A stretch of 64,000 nucleotides of DNA from JAUIIK01 sp963745675 (GCA_963745675.1 CAVUYM010000015.1:36698-100697); one strand, 5' to 3'; positions 46,774 to 58,104 are shown, numbered from the stretch's first letter. Notes: generated by a model from the sequence alone, not told the origin. Numbers and translations are program-made.

Positions 46774-47880
46774 GTGAATCTAGAGTTAGCCGTCGTTGGA
46801 TTGCCTCAGAGCGGCAAGACAACCGTTTTCAATGCACTAACCCGCGCTAGCGCAGCCGTCGGAGGTTTCACCTCGGCAAACGACGAACCTAATCTCGCGA
46901 CGGTGAAGGTGCCCGACAAGCGCATTCCCCAACTGTCGGAGATCTTCAAGCCCAAGCGCGAGGTATACGCCGATATCCGCTATCTGGATGTTGCAGGGGT
47001 CGCAAAGGGTCTGGGCAAGCAAGGGCTTGCAGGCCGGCTTCTCGGTTACCTCCAGGAGACATCGACGCTGATACTCGTCGTGCGGGCCTTCGAGGACGCG
47101 AACGTGCCTCATCCCGAGGAAAGCGTCGATCCGTTGCGCGATCTCGAAACGCTTCTACTTGAATTGAGCTTTTCCGATCTCAGCATCATCGAACGCCGCC
47201 TGGCCCGGATCGACGACATGATCCAGAAGCTGCGTGGACCCGAGAAGGAAGCTAACGAGCGCGAGAAAGAAGCGCTGCTGCGCTGCCAGGAGGCGCTGGA
47301 GAATGACATCCCGCTGCGCGAGATAGAACTAAACGAGCTTGAAGAACGACGTCTGCGCGGCTACGGATTCCTGACGAAGAAGCCAGCCCTAGTGCTCTTC
47401 AATCTCGGGGAAAGCCAGCTAGGCGAGGCTGGGGACAAATTGGTCGAGGAAGCGCGTGCACGTTTCCAGCGTCCGGGACTTGCGATTGACGCGCTAGCGG
47501 CAAAAATCGAGATGGAAATCGGCCAGCTCGACGCCGACGATGCGGAACTATTCATGTCCGATCTGGGCATTGAAGAATCAAGTCTCGATCGCGTCATTCG
47601 CCTCTCTTACGACTTGCTAGGTTTGATCACATTCCTGACTGCCGGGCCGGAAGAGGTGCGTGCCTGGCCAATCCAGAGCGGCACGACGGCGGTCAACGCC
47701 GCTGGAGAGATTCACTCCGATATTCAACGCGGGTTTATTCGAGCTGAGATCGTCGCCTTCGCCGATCTGATGGAGAAACGCAGCATGGCCGAGTGCCGCA
47801 AAGCTGGGCTATTGCGCGTGGAAGGTCGGGATTACGTCATGGTGGACGGCGACGTCACGCACTTTCTTTTCAACGTCTAA
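46774..47880 (+). CDS. ychF: YchF/Ola1 P-loop ATPase
   Basis: A complete 368-residue Obg-related protein that prefers ATP. The P-loop is GLPQSGKTT (residues 9-17); LDVAGVAKGLGKQG is switch II; the G4 motif is the altered LFNLGES rather than NKxD, as in this family. A coiled-coil hairpin (about 125-190) and a C-terminal TGS-like domain ending AECRKAGLLRVEGRDYVMVDGD (split: KAGLLRVEGRDYVMVDGD) follow. It associates with ribosomes and stress responses in other bacteria. Start is GTG with AGGAGG four bases upstream. Confidence 0.9.
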   Translation: MNLELAVVGLPQSGKTTVFNALTRASAAVGGFTSANDEPNLATVKVPDKRIPQLSEIFKPKREVYADIRYLDVAGVAKGLGKQGLAGRLLGYLQETSTLILVVRAFEDANVPHPEESVDPLRDLETLLLELSFSDLSIIERRLARIDDMIQKLRGPEKEANEREKEALLRCQEALENDIPLREIELNELEERRLRGYGFLTKKPALVLFNLGESQLGEAGDKLVEEARARFQRPGLAIDALAAKIEMEIGQLDADDAELFMSDLGIEESSLDRVIRLSYDLLGLITFLTAGPEEVRAWPIQSGTTAVNAAGEIHSDIQRGFIRAEIVAFADLMEKRSMAECRKAGLLRVEGRDYVMVDGDVTHFLFNV

Positions 47881-47901
47881 TCGACGGATTCAGGTCTGGC
47901 A

Positions 47902-50205
47902 GTGGATCGCACGACGCCGCTCATTCCTCTCCCACTCCTGATCCTTCTCATTATTGCCAGCATCCTTCTACTCGCCGGCTCGTCGAGGCGTTCGGTTCGG
48001 CAGCGCATTCCCTGGCTATTCCCGGAAGCCGCGGTTCTCTTCGCACTCTCCGGGCTACATCTACTCTTTTTCTGGCAACCCTATCGATCTGCGGCACAGG
48101 TGCCAGCCGGAGGCGGCGATCTGGCCTCGTTCTTCTATCCTATGCATGCTTTCGCGGCGAGCGAGATCCAGGCAGGTAGATTCCCGTTCTGGAACCCTCA
48201 CCAATTCAGCGGCATGCCGCACCTGGCGAACTTCCAGGCTGGCACGCTCTACCCGCCGAATCTCGTTGCCTACCTGCTTTCGGAACCATTCAGCTACGCA
48301 GCATTGGAGCGGCTGGCTCTACTGCATTTTCTGCTCGCCAGTTATGGCGGGTACTGGTTGGCCCGATCTATCGGTCTCGAGCGGCTGATTGCGGCAACAT
48401 CCGGGCTGATCTTCGCCTACTCTGGATTCATGGCGGCGCATCTCGGGCACTACCCCCTACTCGTCACGGCAGCCTGGGCGCCCTTCGTCTTCGCCGCGCT
48501 CATCGGGACGATCCGGCGCGACTCCTGGCTGCTCGCTATCGGCGGCACGTTAACGTTGACCATGGCGATTCTCGGTGGTCACCAGCCGATGCTGCTGCTC
48601 GTCCTGAGTGGCGCCGGAGTGATCGCTCTCTTCGAACTGTGGCGACTGTCCGGCTACGTTCAACCGGCCAACTGGCGTAACGCGTATGAGTCATCAACGC
48701 TTCGGCGTGCATTTCTGCGCTGCGGCTTCCTGCTGGTGATTGCGTTCGGGCTCGCGCTCCCAGCTCTCGGTCCAGCCGTTGAGCTTACTGGCTTCACCTC
48801 ACGCGGAGAACTGTCGTACCCGGAAGCTTCAGAATATTCAGTCGAACCGCTAGCACTTATTCATATGGTGTTGCCGACAGCATTCGGCTCCAACCCGACC
48901 GACTTCTGGGGTCCGTTCTCAAATACTGAAATATGGGGATACGCCGGAATCGCGACGCTGGTGCTTGCCGGAATAGCCATCGCCGCCGGATCCCGCCGCA
49001 CACGGTTCTTCTGGAGCGGGCTGCTGCTTGTTGGACTGCTTTATCTCGTCGGACCTTACACACCGTTCCACGGCTGGCTGTATGCCTTCGCGCCGGCCTT
49101 CGACCATGTGCGCGCGGCAGGACGCGGGTATTTCTTCGTCGATCTGGCGCTGGCTATCCTCGCCGGATACGGGTTGCAAGCACTTTTGCGCCAGACGAGC
49201 TGGTCAACTTCCAAACTCACGTCGACGCTGCGATTGGTAGAGCGAGGTGGACTCATCGCCGTCGGAGCGCTTGTCCTGCTCGTCATTCCACTCTTCGCAT
49301 CGCTCGTCCTGGGCGTAGACGAACCGACGAACCGCCCGATGATCGCGCTCGACAACCTGATGATGCTGACGCTCTGGCTAGGGTTGACCATCGGAATACT
49401 CGCACTCATTCGTCGTTCCCAGCCTGCCACGACTGGCACCAGTCGCGCTCCTGATCCTCGTTCATCGTGCTGGATCTCTTCTCGGCCACCTCCCGCTTCA
49501 ATCCGACGAGCGAATCGATTCTTGGAGACTACGATCATCCCCAGTTGGTCTCATTTCTGACAGACAAACAGGCAGAAACGGGACCGTTCAGAGTCGACAA
49601 TCGCTCGACGGCGCTCCAGCCGGACGCGGCCACCCTCTACGGCTTCGACGATATCGGCGGGCTCGTCGATCCGCTCTCTCTCGCCAGCTATGAGGAGTTC
49701 CTGGGTAAAGAAACAGACCCAACGAATTTGCCTAGCTAAACTCAACGTCCGTTACGTCATCACCGATGTAGCTACTCCGGGACCGCCAGAGCCGGGCGCT
49801 GTCCCTCGCCTCACGACCGAGCGCCTGGAGGTCTGGGAGCTTCCCGACGTGCGCAGCCGCGCCTGGTTTGTAGATGATCCAGATCGGGCAATCACAGTGG
49901 CATCAACCGATGCGGGTCATGTCGAAGTCAGTACACCAAACGACAGCCCTGGTGGCGTCCTGGTAATCAGCCAGGTTGATTATCCAGGCTGGAAAGCGCA
50001 GATAGACGGTGAATCAGTGGCAATCGAGCAATATCAGGGTACGCTTCAGGCGCTAAATCTCTCGGCCGGCGCGCACCATATCGAATTGCGCTTCCAACCT
50101 CGCTACTGGACGATCTGGATTGCGGGAGCCGTACTAAGCGCCGTCGCGGTGATCGTCGCCTTTGCGCTGACGGTGATTCCAACGCTAAGACGAAAGGTGA
50201 TCTAG
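47902..50205 (+). CDS. YfhO-like polytopic membrane protein (two frameshifts)
   Basis: A protein of about 765 residues with a dozen membrane helices and a large C-terminal extracytoplasmic part, matching the YfhO/GT-C-like family: GGDLASFFYPMHAFAASEI, FPFWNPHQFSGMPHLANFQ, then later FRVDNRSTALQPDAATLYG and LNVRYVITD. Frame changes near 49445 and near 49725. YfhO-type proteins are thought to transfer sugars onto surface polymers or lipids. It starts a run of envelope glycan genes, eight bases before the next glycosyltransferase. Confidence 0.75.
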
Positions 50206-50213
50206 ACGTCCCA

Positions 50214-51232
50214 ATGACCGTGCAGGAAGTGCCAAGTCATGCGGCAGCAGAGCAAACGACCAGCCATATCGCGCTCTCGGTTGTCCTACCGGTCAAGGAC
50301 GAAGCCGGAAGTCTCAGACAACTCTTCCGCGAGATCGTCGACGCGGTCGAAGGGCTTGATCTGCCGGGTAGCGCTGAGATCATATTCATAGATGACGGCT
50401 CGACGGACGGCTCGATCGAGGTAATCGAAGAGCTCGTACGCAGACAATGCAAACGTCACGCTCATACAATTTCGACGCAACTTCGGTAAATCAGCGGCAT
50501 TGGCGGCAGGCTTCGCAGTAGCATGTGGAGACTTCGTCCTCACCCTCGACACCGATCTCCAGGATGTGCCGGACGAGATGAGGCATCTACTGGAGCCGCT
50601 GCAGTCTGGCGCATCCGATCTCGTCTCCGGCTGGAAGACTCCACGGCAAGACCCGACTGTCCAAAACGATCCCGTCTGCGCTCTTCAACCACACCGTCCG
50701 GGCACTTACCGGTATCCCTCTGCACGATTTCAATTGTGGCTTCAAGGCCTACCGGCACGAAGTCCTGGATGAATTGCAACTCTACGGTGAAATGCACCGC
50801 TACATTCCGGTTCTGGCTCATTACCGCGGTTTCAAAGTCAGCGAAGTGCCGGTGCGTCACCGCGCGAGGCAGTATGGCCACTCGAAGTTCGGCATCGAGC
50901 GAACCTTTCGCGGGTTCTTCGACCTGCTGACGGTGCTCTTCCTCAATCACTACACCCGCAGGCCGCTGCATCTCTTTGGCGGGCTGGGCGCGCTCGCGCT
51001 GGGCGCGGGCTTCGCGATCAACGCCTATCTCGCAGTGCTGAAACTCGGCTTTGGCGAACCGATCGGCCAGCGGCCGCTGCTGACTCTGGGAGTGCTCCTG
51101 ATGGTGATGGGTGGGCAGTTCGTGATGTTCGGTCTGCTCGGCGAGATGATCGCACATCAGGCGCGTCTTGAGCGTCGGGAGTCACGGACAGCGGTCGATC
51201 GACTATTCGATCAGACGCGTCATCAGTCATGA
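50214..51232 (+). CDS. GT2 family glycosyltransferase, dolichol-phosphate-sugar synthase type (two frameshifts)
   Basis: About 340 residues. GT2 signatures: LSVVLPVKDEAGSLRQLF, IIFIDDGSTDGSIEVI, TLDTDLQDVPDEM (DxD-like) and the acceptor region QYGHSKFGIERTFRGFFDLL. Two C-terminal membrane helices follow (residues about 255-320). Breaks lie near 50450 and near 50670; the middle piece HDFNCGFKAYRHEVLDEL bridges to the last frame. Typical role: charging a polyprenyl phosphate with a sugar for use by GT-C enzymes such as the YfhO-like neighbour. Confidence 0.8.
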
Positions 51233-51243
51233 TTCGGTGACCG

Positions 51244-52197
51244 ATGACTGATCAGTTTCGATGCCCGCTCTGTGACAACACCACCTATCGCGTGCGGCAA
51301 ACGCTCCGAGATCGCGTAGCCAGGACGACCAGTGCCGAGTTTCAGCTCGTCGCCTGCGAACGCTGCGGTCTGCTACGGCTGCATCCACAGCCGACTGAAC
51401 AGGTGCTTGAAGCCGCCTATCCAGATGACTATGCGCCCTTCAATCGTCCTGGACTCTCAGGCCGCGCCAAGCGCTGCCCTCGAGCGGAAAGGCGTCCGGG
51501 ATATCTGGGCCTATCTACAGCCACCCAGGGCCATTCTGGATGTCGGCTGCGCCGGCGGCGAGTTGCTTGACTTGATCCGACGAGACCGGGAATCCCGATG
51601 TCTATGGACTGGAACCGGACAGCTACGCAGCCGGATTGGCACGCGAGCGCGGCATCGACGTAACCGAAGGTTATCTGGAAACGGCTGGGTTCCCCGCCGA
51701 GCGATTCAGCACCGTATTGCTCGATCACGTCCTCGAGCATGTCGACGATCCGGACATCTTCATGGCGGAGGTGCGTCGGGTTCTAGTCGGGGGCGGGGCC
51801 GTCGTCATCTGGCTGCCAAATGCGCGTTCAGATGCCGCGCGGCTCCTCGGCCGCTACTGGATGGGCTACGACGCTCCCCGTCATCTGACGACCTTCAGCG
51901 ATCGAAGCCTGGGGCTGTTACTCGAGAAACACGGTTTCAGAATCGTGGGCATTCACCACGAACAGTCGGGGCTGGAGTGGGCCTGGGGTTTCCGGCTCTG
52001 GCTGCGCGAGCAACTACCGGTCGCCGAACGGTTTGTTGAGCAGGCTGCACGTGCTCGCGATCATCGCCGCCACCCCGTTGGGTATGTATGCGGCGCGCCG
52101 GAAACGAAGCGGCCGCATCCGGGTGATCGCCGTCAAGCGACCGGACCCGAATACGGCCAATCCCGTCGAACACATCGAGATGGACTCGGGGCGTTAG
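51244..52197 (+). CDS. zinc-ribbon class I methyltransferase (three frameshifts)
   Basis: About 317 residues. An N-terminal zinc ribbon (CPLC and CERCGLLRL) precedes a class I methyltransferase domain with motif I ILDVGCAGGELLDL, acidic GLEPDSYAAG, and LLDHVLEHVDDPD. A C-terminal hydrophobic helix (VLAIIAATPLGMYAA) and a basic tail end at 52197. Breaks near 51468, 51592 and 52030. Such proteins occur in polysaccharide loci and methylate sugars or lipid heads. It ends against the convergent aminotransferase. Confidence 0.75.
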
Positions 52198-53391
52198 CTA
52201 CATCGCACCCTTGATGACATTCGCCAAACGAGCGATACCGGTATCAATCTGCTCCTCGGTAACCGCGCTGAAAGAGAGCCGCAGCGCGTCCCGCCCGGAC
52301 CCGTCCGAGTAGAACGAGGTGCCGGGGATATAGTCGACGAGATTCTGCTGGGCGACCGGTTGCAGATCCAGCGAGTCCACACCTACCGGCAGCTTCAGCC
52401 AGATAAAGAAGCCGCCGTTGGGCGATGTCCAGGTTGCGCCCTCCGGCATTTCGCGTTCCAGCGCGGCCAGCATGTGGCTGCACTTCGTCGAATAGATCCT
52501 GCGCAACTCCGAAATATGATCGCGGTGCTGTCCGGTCGTGATGAACCATTCGGCGAGCGCGGCGGTATAGGTGTTGCGCAGGCTGTCAGTGCGGCCACGC
52601 GATATGACAGCGATCACATCGGCAGGCCCAGCGCACCAGCCAAGCCGCATACCGGCTGCGATCGTCTTCGAGAGCGTCCCGAACAGGAGCACCGTTCCGG
52701 GCTCGGCGATGCCAAAGATCGTCGGCTTGTTCTCGCCGGAAAAGCGCAGGTCGATGTAGGCATCATCTTCAAGGATCAGCAAGCCGTGGTCGTTGGCGAT
52801 CTCGGCGAGCTTCTCGCGGCGTTCCAATGTCAGTTCAGCGCCCGAAGGATTCTGGAAGGTTGGGATCGTGTAGAGGAACTTCGGAGCTTTGCCTTCTTCT
52901 CCCAGACGCTCTATCGCTTCGAGAACACGGTCCGGATTGACTCCGCCTTCATCGACCTCCACGCCAACGACTTCAGCGCCGGCAAGTCGGAACATGCCTG
53001 TTGCACCCATCCATGCAGGTGCATCAGCCAGAACGACGTCGCCAGGATCAACAAGCATGTCGACCACAAGGCCAAGCCCGCTGGCAGCGCCGAGCGACAG
53101 CAGAATCTGCTCAGGCGTCACATCAAGACCGTAGTCTTCTTTAAGTTTGTTCGCCAATGCCAGACTCAGACCATCCGGCCCCACCGGATTAGCGTAAGAG
53201 AGGGCGTCGCGCCGGTTATTCTCGGCTAGCACATCGGCACCCCGCGCCATCTCTTCGAGTGGCAGCGAATCGGGATCGGGATCGCCGTAGACAAAAGAGA
53301 TCAAATCTTCCGAAGCGGTCCGCGATGGCCGGTTCATGTTCGCGGCTATCTTGCCACGCCGTGACCAGCGAGTATTCCAGCGTTCGTCCAC
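52198..53391 (-). CDS. PLP-dependent aminotransferase, 2-aminoadipate transaminase (LysN)-like
   Basis: A complete class I/II aminotransferase of 397 residues without a regulator domain. Motifs: LISFVYGDPDPDSLPLEEM, LSYANPVGPDGLSLALANKL-like region, LYTIPTFQNPSGAEL, EDDAYIDLRF and PLP-Lys in LFGTLSKTIAAGMRLGW. This matches the AAD/LysN or kynurenine aminotransferase type; the amino acid used is not certain. The GTG at 53391 follows AGGAGAGGGAAG; an in-frame ATG at 53427 would overlap that site. It is out of theme with the glycan genes around it. Confidence 0.8.
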   Translation of the reverse strand: MDERWNTRWSRRGKIAANMNRPSRTASEDLISFVYGDPDPDSLPLEEMARGADVLAENNRRDALSYANPVGPDGLSLALANKLKEDYGLDVTPEQILLSLGAASGLGLVVDMLVDPGDVVLADAPAWMGATGMFRLAGAEVVGVEVDEGGVNPDRVLEAIERLGEEGKAPKFLYTIPTFQNPSGAELTLERREKLAEIANDHGLLILEDDAYIDLRFSGENKPTIFGIAEPGTVLLFGTLSKTIAAGMRLGWCAGPADVIAVISRGRTDSLRNTYTAALAEWFITTGQHRDHISELRRIYSTKCSHMLAALEREMPEGATWTSPNGGFFIWLKLPVGVDSLDLQPVAQQNLVDYIPGTSFYSDGSGRDALRLSFSAVTEEQIDTGIARLANVIKGAM

Positions 53392-53466
53392 CGTGTCTTC
53401 CCTCTCCTGACAGTTCAAGCCCTTCATATTACCGGGCCAGTTTACAAGCTACGGGCATGCAGCATA

Positions 53467-53497
53467 AAAAAAGAGCCCGAGCGGGCTCGGGCTCTTG
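53467..53497 (-). terminator. terminator of the XRE regulator gene
   Basis: A perfect 11-base stem AAGAGCCCGAG (53472-53482) / CTCGGGCTCTT (53487-53497) with a 4-base loop. On the minus strand it is followed by seven T, the textbook intrinsic form, just past the regulator stop. Confidence 0.85.
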
Positions 53498-53522
53498 GGT
53501 CTGATTCTTATTTAGGTCGCGC

Positions 53523-53885
53523 CTAAGACTTGCTCTTGAAGGCCTTTAGTAGCTCCTGACGCGCCTCGATTGAGAGATTCAACATCTCACTAATCGCTTC
53601 TTCCTCGACACCCGCCTCACGCAATACCACGTCGAGATCGGCGTCGAGCACAGCCACATCCTGCTCTAGCTGTGCGAATTCATCGATGCTAACACCGAGC
53701 ACATGGGCGATACCCGCCAGGACAGTAAAGCTCGGTAGTGTCTGGCCGCGCTCAAGCCGGCTCAGATGCGATGCTGAAATCCCAGCCTGTTCGGCCAGGT
53801 CATCCAACGTCATGTCTTGCTCATGTCTCAGCTTGCGAATTGCAGGGCCAATTCGCTGACGCTGTACCACGGGTCGCTGCACCAT
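53523..53885 (-). CDS. XRE-family transcriptional regulator
   Basis: A 120-residue protein with an N-terminal Cro/C1-type helix-turn-helix: IRKLRHEQDMTLDDLAEQAG then ISASHLSRLERGQTLPS. The C-terminal 45 residues form an acidic helical tail. Start at 53885 is chosen because GAGGAG lies seven bases before it; two other in-frame starts within 15 bases overlap that site. Its target is unknown; no partner toxin is adjacent. Confidence 0.8.
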   Translation of the reverse strand: MVQRPVVQRQRIGPAIRKLRHEQDMTLDDLAEQAGISASHLSRLERGQTLPSFTVLAGIAHVLGVSIDEFAQLEQDVAVLDADLDVVLREAGVEEEAISEMLNLSIEARQELLKAFKSKS

Positions 53886-54143
53886 TTCCATACTCCTCAC
53901 CCAGAACGCCAGACAATTTCCCAGACTACCGGCGCACTGATAACGTAGACAAGCTATCTATTCCTATATTAGCAAGTTTGCCGGAAATAGCCAGCTTGCC
54001 CCGCACATTTGATCCCACATCGCCCCGATACCCATTGGGTATCAGTAAGTCGCTATAGGAATAGCATCTTGGAGCCGTAAAAGCAAGATTGTGTTAGTGC
54101 AATCATAGAAATTGGCGCGAATAGTGCCCAAGCCAGCCTTGAC
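53886..54143. other. gap between XRE regulator and PATAN-like gene
   Basis: About 260 bases with no coding signal. It should hold the XRE promoter on the minus strand. No repeat of note. Confidence 0.3.
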
Positions 54144-54881
54144 TCAAGCCACCAGCGATGGTTCCCCATCCGCTGCAACTTTCGCGTCGAGGTAGATGAC
54201 GCCACCGCCTTGCAGGCGATGCAGAGATCGCAACACGCGTTCATGATCGCGGCCCGATATTTCCACGAGCTGGTCGAGCGTCTTAGGGCCGCGAATAAGC
54301 GAAACGAGATAGATTCGCTCTTCGGGATCGATCAGGGCAGCAGTCTCGGATGATATCGCCGGATTGAGGCGGAAGGGTGTGTCAAGCATGCGCTCCGACG
54401 ACCATTCGTCGGCTCGACGGACAGCCTCGAAGACCTCGCTCTCGATCGACACATTCACGGTTTCGCCACGTAGATCAGGGATTCCGGGGTCGAAGCGAAA
54501 TTGCCCGGTTGGATGGATCAAGAGGCGAAATACCAACTCGCCAAATTGTCGTGCGATGGCGCGCTCGAGTTGAAGCGAGGTGATGAAACCAAGATCGATC
54601 AAGTATCGATCCAAGCGCGGGCGGGGTTGAGCTGGTCTTCTGAGCTTCGAGCGCCTTTTGCAGCTGCCACTCATCGATCAGCTCGCCATCCACTAAGCCG
54701 GGTGCCGAGCCGTTGGGTACTATCCGTAGAGCGAGCGCCGACGAGCTTCCCCTGTCGAAAGGTGAAGACCATGTGGGTTGAATCGCTAACCAGCGTCAAC
54801 CAGCCCTGATTTGTTCCGGCTCCCGAGGAACCAGAGGAGATCCGGGAGTGGAAAATCGAAGAGGTCGCCCTGAAACGCCAA
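54144..54881 (-). CDS. DUF4388/PATAN-like domain protein (three frameshifts)
   Basis: About 245 residues. The N-terminal AFQGDLFDFPLPDLLWFLG, then WLTLVSDSTHMVFTFRQGKLVGA matches the PATAN (DUF4388) pattern of signalling proteins that report a strand such as F-x-x-GKLV. A second part, YLIDLGFITSLQLERAIARQ and LLIHPTGQFRFDPG, resembles DnaJ/GSPII-type add-on segments of such proteins. Breaks near 54797, 54690 and 54620. A TTG at 54881 with GGAG eight bases upstream is the best start. These domains sit in gliding, twitching and c-di-GMP pathways; the precise role is unknown. Confidence 0.6.
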
Positions 54882-55057
54882 GATCGGAACTCCAATGAGT
54901 TAGGCGGACCGTAGGCACCCATGGCCTGAACGTGACAGCCGGTCCACTCTAGTTAACAGCCTAGTGGTTTGGGCGAGGTTACAGGTACATCCGACGAGTA
55001 CCGAATAGCCACGGTACAGTTGGACTTGAGCTGAGATAAGAATAGGAGCTGGGTTGC

Positions 55058-56193
55058 GTGCACGTCGGTCTGATTCTGCCGTCCTTTAGTGGCATCGCTT
55101 CAATGCAGATACCCTCAGTGTCACTCTTTGCTGCCGGATTATCCGAACGAATCGACGTGACCGTCATCCCGCTACGAAACCCGCGAAGGTATCGAATCCA
55201 CCCGGCAGCGCAACATCGACGTCCTCGATCCATGCTGGTGCAAATTGCAGTTCAGAGCGTTGCTCATGCAGACAGTTGCAGCAATCCGCGCGCGGCATCG
55301 AAAACAGCCGTTTGATCTCCTGCATGCGTACTGGCTCTTCGAACCCGGTTTCGTCGCCACAATTGCCGCACGCGCAATCGGGGTGCCAGTGATAACCAGC
55401 ATCGGCGGTGCAGAGTTGGTCTCTTTACCCGCGCTCGGCTATGGAGGGATGCGTTCCCGACGAGGCCGGCTCCTCAATAGCGCTGTCCTCCGCGCATCGA
55501 CACTCACGACCGGAGGCTCTAACTACGTCCTCGATCTCGCCCGCCAGGCAGTTCCCGCAAGCACTCCGAAGCTGCGCCTCGCTCCTCTTCCTATTCAGAT
55601 ACAGACGCAGCCTGAGACAACCGAGAGTCCATATGACGCGCCCGGATCGTTCAACTTGCTACAAGTCGGGGCATATCTGCCGGTGAAAGGGCAGGATGTA
55701 TCGATTCGTGCGCTGGCTGCACTAGCGAAGACGGAAAACAGATTTCGGTTGACGTTAATCGGGGAAAATCCCGTTGGATATAAAGAGCGGATGATGAACC
55801 TGGCGCAAAATCTTGGGATCGCTGAGCAAGTGCAGTTACTCGACCGCATGCCCCACGAAGCCCTCGTTCACTACTACCGCCATGCGGACCTACTGTTGAT
55901 GCCGAGCCGGCATGAAAGCCAGGGGATGGTGGTGCTGGAAGCCGCCGCACTCGGTCTTGCGACTGCCGGCAGCGACGTTGGTGTAGTGCGCGACCTGGCG
56001 CCAAATGCCGCCGTTGGAGTGCCAGTCGATGATCTCGCTGCGCTTTGCCAGGGCGATAGCCACGCTTGCCGATGATCCAGGAAAGCGACGCAAACTAGGT
56101 GAAGCGGCGCGAGCTGAAACGCGCAGAAGCTACGACATCAGACCGGTCGTGGAGCGCTGGCTCGGCCTCTATGAGGAGGCGCTCGGTGACTAA
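55058..56193 (+). CDS. GT4 family glycosyltransferase (two frameshifts)
   Basis: About 378 residues. The start HVGLILPSFSGIASMQIPSV, middle LLHAYWLFEPGFVATIAAR, donor-half VGAYLPVKGQDVSIRALAAL and acidic motif MPSRHESQGMVVLEAAALG are GT4 features. Breaks near 55190 and near 56040; the last part continues ARAIATLADDPGKRRKLGEA. It overlaps the next GT4 gene by eight bases, so both belong to one operon. Confidence 0.8.
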
Positions 56194-57368
56194 CGGGCGC
56201 CCAATACGCATTCTCTTCGTGACGCCCTTTTACGACGAACAGACCAGAGATCCTGTCGAAGCACTTGATCGATTCCCAATCCTGACAGAGCTGCCGCAAG
56301 AGATGCGAGCACGCGGCCATCTGGTTCAAGTGCTCGGGCTTGCGCCACAGAATGTCTCGTTCGAGCGGAATGGGATCAAATACAAGTGGGTTTCAGCTTC
56401 TGCTCCGGTTCGCTTGGCCGGACGAATGTTGAATCGCTGGAAGCCGCATTACGGTCCGGCCTATTACCAGCCGTCCCTCGGGTTGGCCAGAACGATACGC
56501 TCCATCGAACCAGATATCGTCCACATCTTCGGCCTGACGATGGACTTGCAACTCGCGTTGATCCGTCTTCTGGCCAGCCGCCGCTCCCATATCGTGGTCC
56601 ACTATCACGGCGGGATTCCAGCTCAAGGGCGTATTGCGACACCGAATTCAGTCATTTGCATTGGGCAGAGTTGAGGCCGCCTGCTTCACCTCCGCTTCGC
56701 AGGCAATCCCGTGGGTAACCGCGGGATTGCTCGCGGTCCAAAGCGCATACGAGATTCTGGAAACAAGTAGCCCCTTCAGTGGCATCGACAAGGAACGAGC
56801 CAGAGAAATGACCGGGATGAGTGGCGATCCAGTCTATCTGTCCGCCGGACGCCTCCACCCGATCAAAGACCCGCTCACGATGTTGACAGGTTTCGCCTAC
56901 ATCGCGCGCCAGCAACCGGACGCAAGACTCTATCTCTACTACCTGACGGATGAGATGCTCCAAGACGCACGGGCACTCGTCCACACATTCCCCTATCTTC
57001 GCGAGCGCGTTGAGTTTCGCGGACGGGCCAGACCAGATGAAATGGAAGCGATCTACTCAAGCGCCGATATCCTCCTCCAGGCCAGCCTGCGGGAATGGAG
57101 CGGCCTGGCGATTCTCGAAGCGATGTCGTGCGGTTGCATCCCCGTCGTCAGCGACATACCCTCATTCCAGTCGATGGCGGGCGACGAGCGTTATGGCAGG
57201 CTTTTCGAGCCCGGAAACGCAATCGCTCTGGCCAATGCCGCGCTATCGATTGAGGATCTGAACGGCATGTCTGTCGAGGTCAAGCGGCATTTCCAGGATG
57301 AATTGTCCTTCGCGGCAATAGCCCGAGACCTCGAAACGCTCTACCGGTCGCTGCTGCCGTCAGCGTAA
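56186..57368 (+). CDS. GT4 family glycosyltransferase (one frameshift)
   Basis: About 394 residues. IRILFVTPFYDEQTRDPVEA begins the acceptor lobe, VYLSAGRLHPIKDPLTMLTG the donor lobe, and LREWSGLAILEAMSCGCIPV is the E-x7-E region. One break near 56640 separates HGGIPAQGR from FALGRVEAACFTS. GTG start with GGAGG six bases upstream, inside the end of the preceding gene. Convergent with queC, whose stop overlaps this gene by 28 bases. Confidence 0.8.
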
Positions 57369-57997
57369 ACCTCAGCGAAGGCAGCGTCACGTAGTCGACA
57401 GGAGTCGCACACACCGCAAGGCGTCTCGCCGCCCTCATAGCAGGACCAGGTGAGATCGTAGTCGACGCCCAGGCTCAGACCGAGCCGGATCACGCTGCTC
57501 TTCGGCAGGTGCATCAAAGGGGTGAGAACGGGAATCGAGATGCCCGATTCAACGAATTGTTTGCTGGCAAGATCAGCCGCCCGTTGATAGGCATCGATGA
57601 ATTCCTGGCGGCAATCAGGGTAGCCGGAGTAATCGACCTGCCCCACTCCGATATAGATGGCGTCCGCGTTGACAACCTCAGCATAACCACTGGCCATCCC
57701 GAGGAAGATAAGGTTGCGCATCGGCACCCAGGTTGACGGAATACCGCCGCCAACACCCGCCTTCGGAATTTCAGCTGAGCCGGTCAGCGATGAACCCCAA
57801 TCACCGAAGTCCAGACGCGCAATCCGATGGTCGGCCGCATCCAATTCTTTGCAGATCGCCCTCGCGGCTTCCAGCTCACGTTCATGGCGCTGACCGTAAC
57901 GCACGGTAAAGGCGTGGATTTCATAACCCGAGCGTGCGGCCAGATAGGCAACGGTCGTTGAATCGACCCCGCCGGAGAGCAAAACGACTGCCTTCAA
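57341..57997 (-). CDS. queC: 7-cyano-7-deazaguanine synthase QueC
   Basis: A complete 218-residue enzyme that makes preQ0 from carboxydeazaguanine with ATP and ammonia. The PP-loop is LLSGGVDSTT (residues 6-15), and the C-terminal zinc site is SCYEGGETPCGVCDSC. A TTG start with GGAGG five bases upstream. QueD, QueE and FolE are not nearby, so this gene is separated from the rest of the queuosine pathway. Confidence 0.9.
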   Translation of the reverse strand: MKAVVLLSGGVDSTTVAYLAARSGYEIHAFTVRYGQRHERELEAARAICKELDAADHRIARLDFGDWGSSLTGSAEIPKAGVGGGIPSTWVPMRNLIFLGMASGYAEVVNADAIYIGVGQVDYSGYPDCRQEFIDAYQRAADLASKQFVESGISIPVLTPLMHLPKSSVIRLGLSLGVDYDLTWSCYEGGETPCGVCDSCRLRDAAFAEVYADGSSDR

Positions 57998-58104
57998 TTG
58001 TGCCTCCAGACTAATCCGCGAAAGGGCGACCTTAACGAATGCGCGATGGTACCATCGACAGGAGACGTCATTGACTCACAAACTGTAAAAAGGGGCAGAC
58101 ATCC

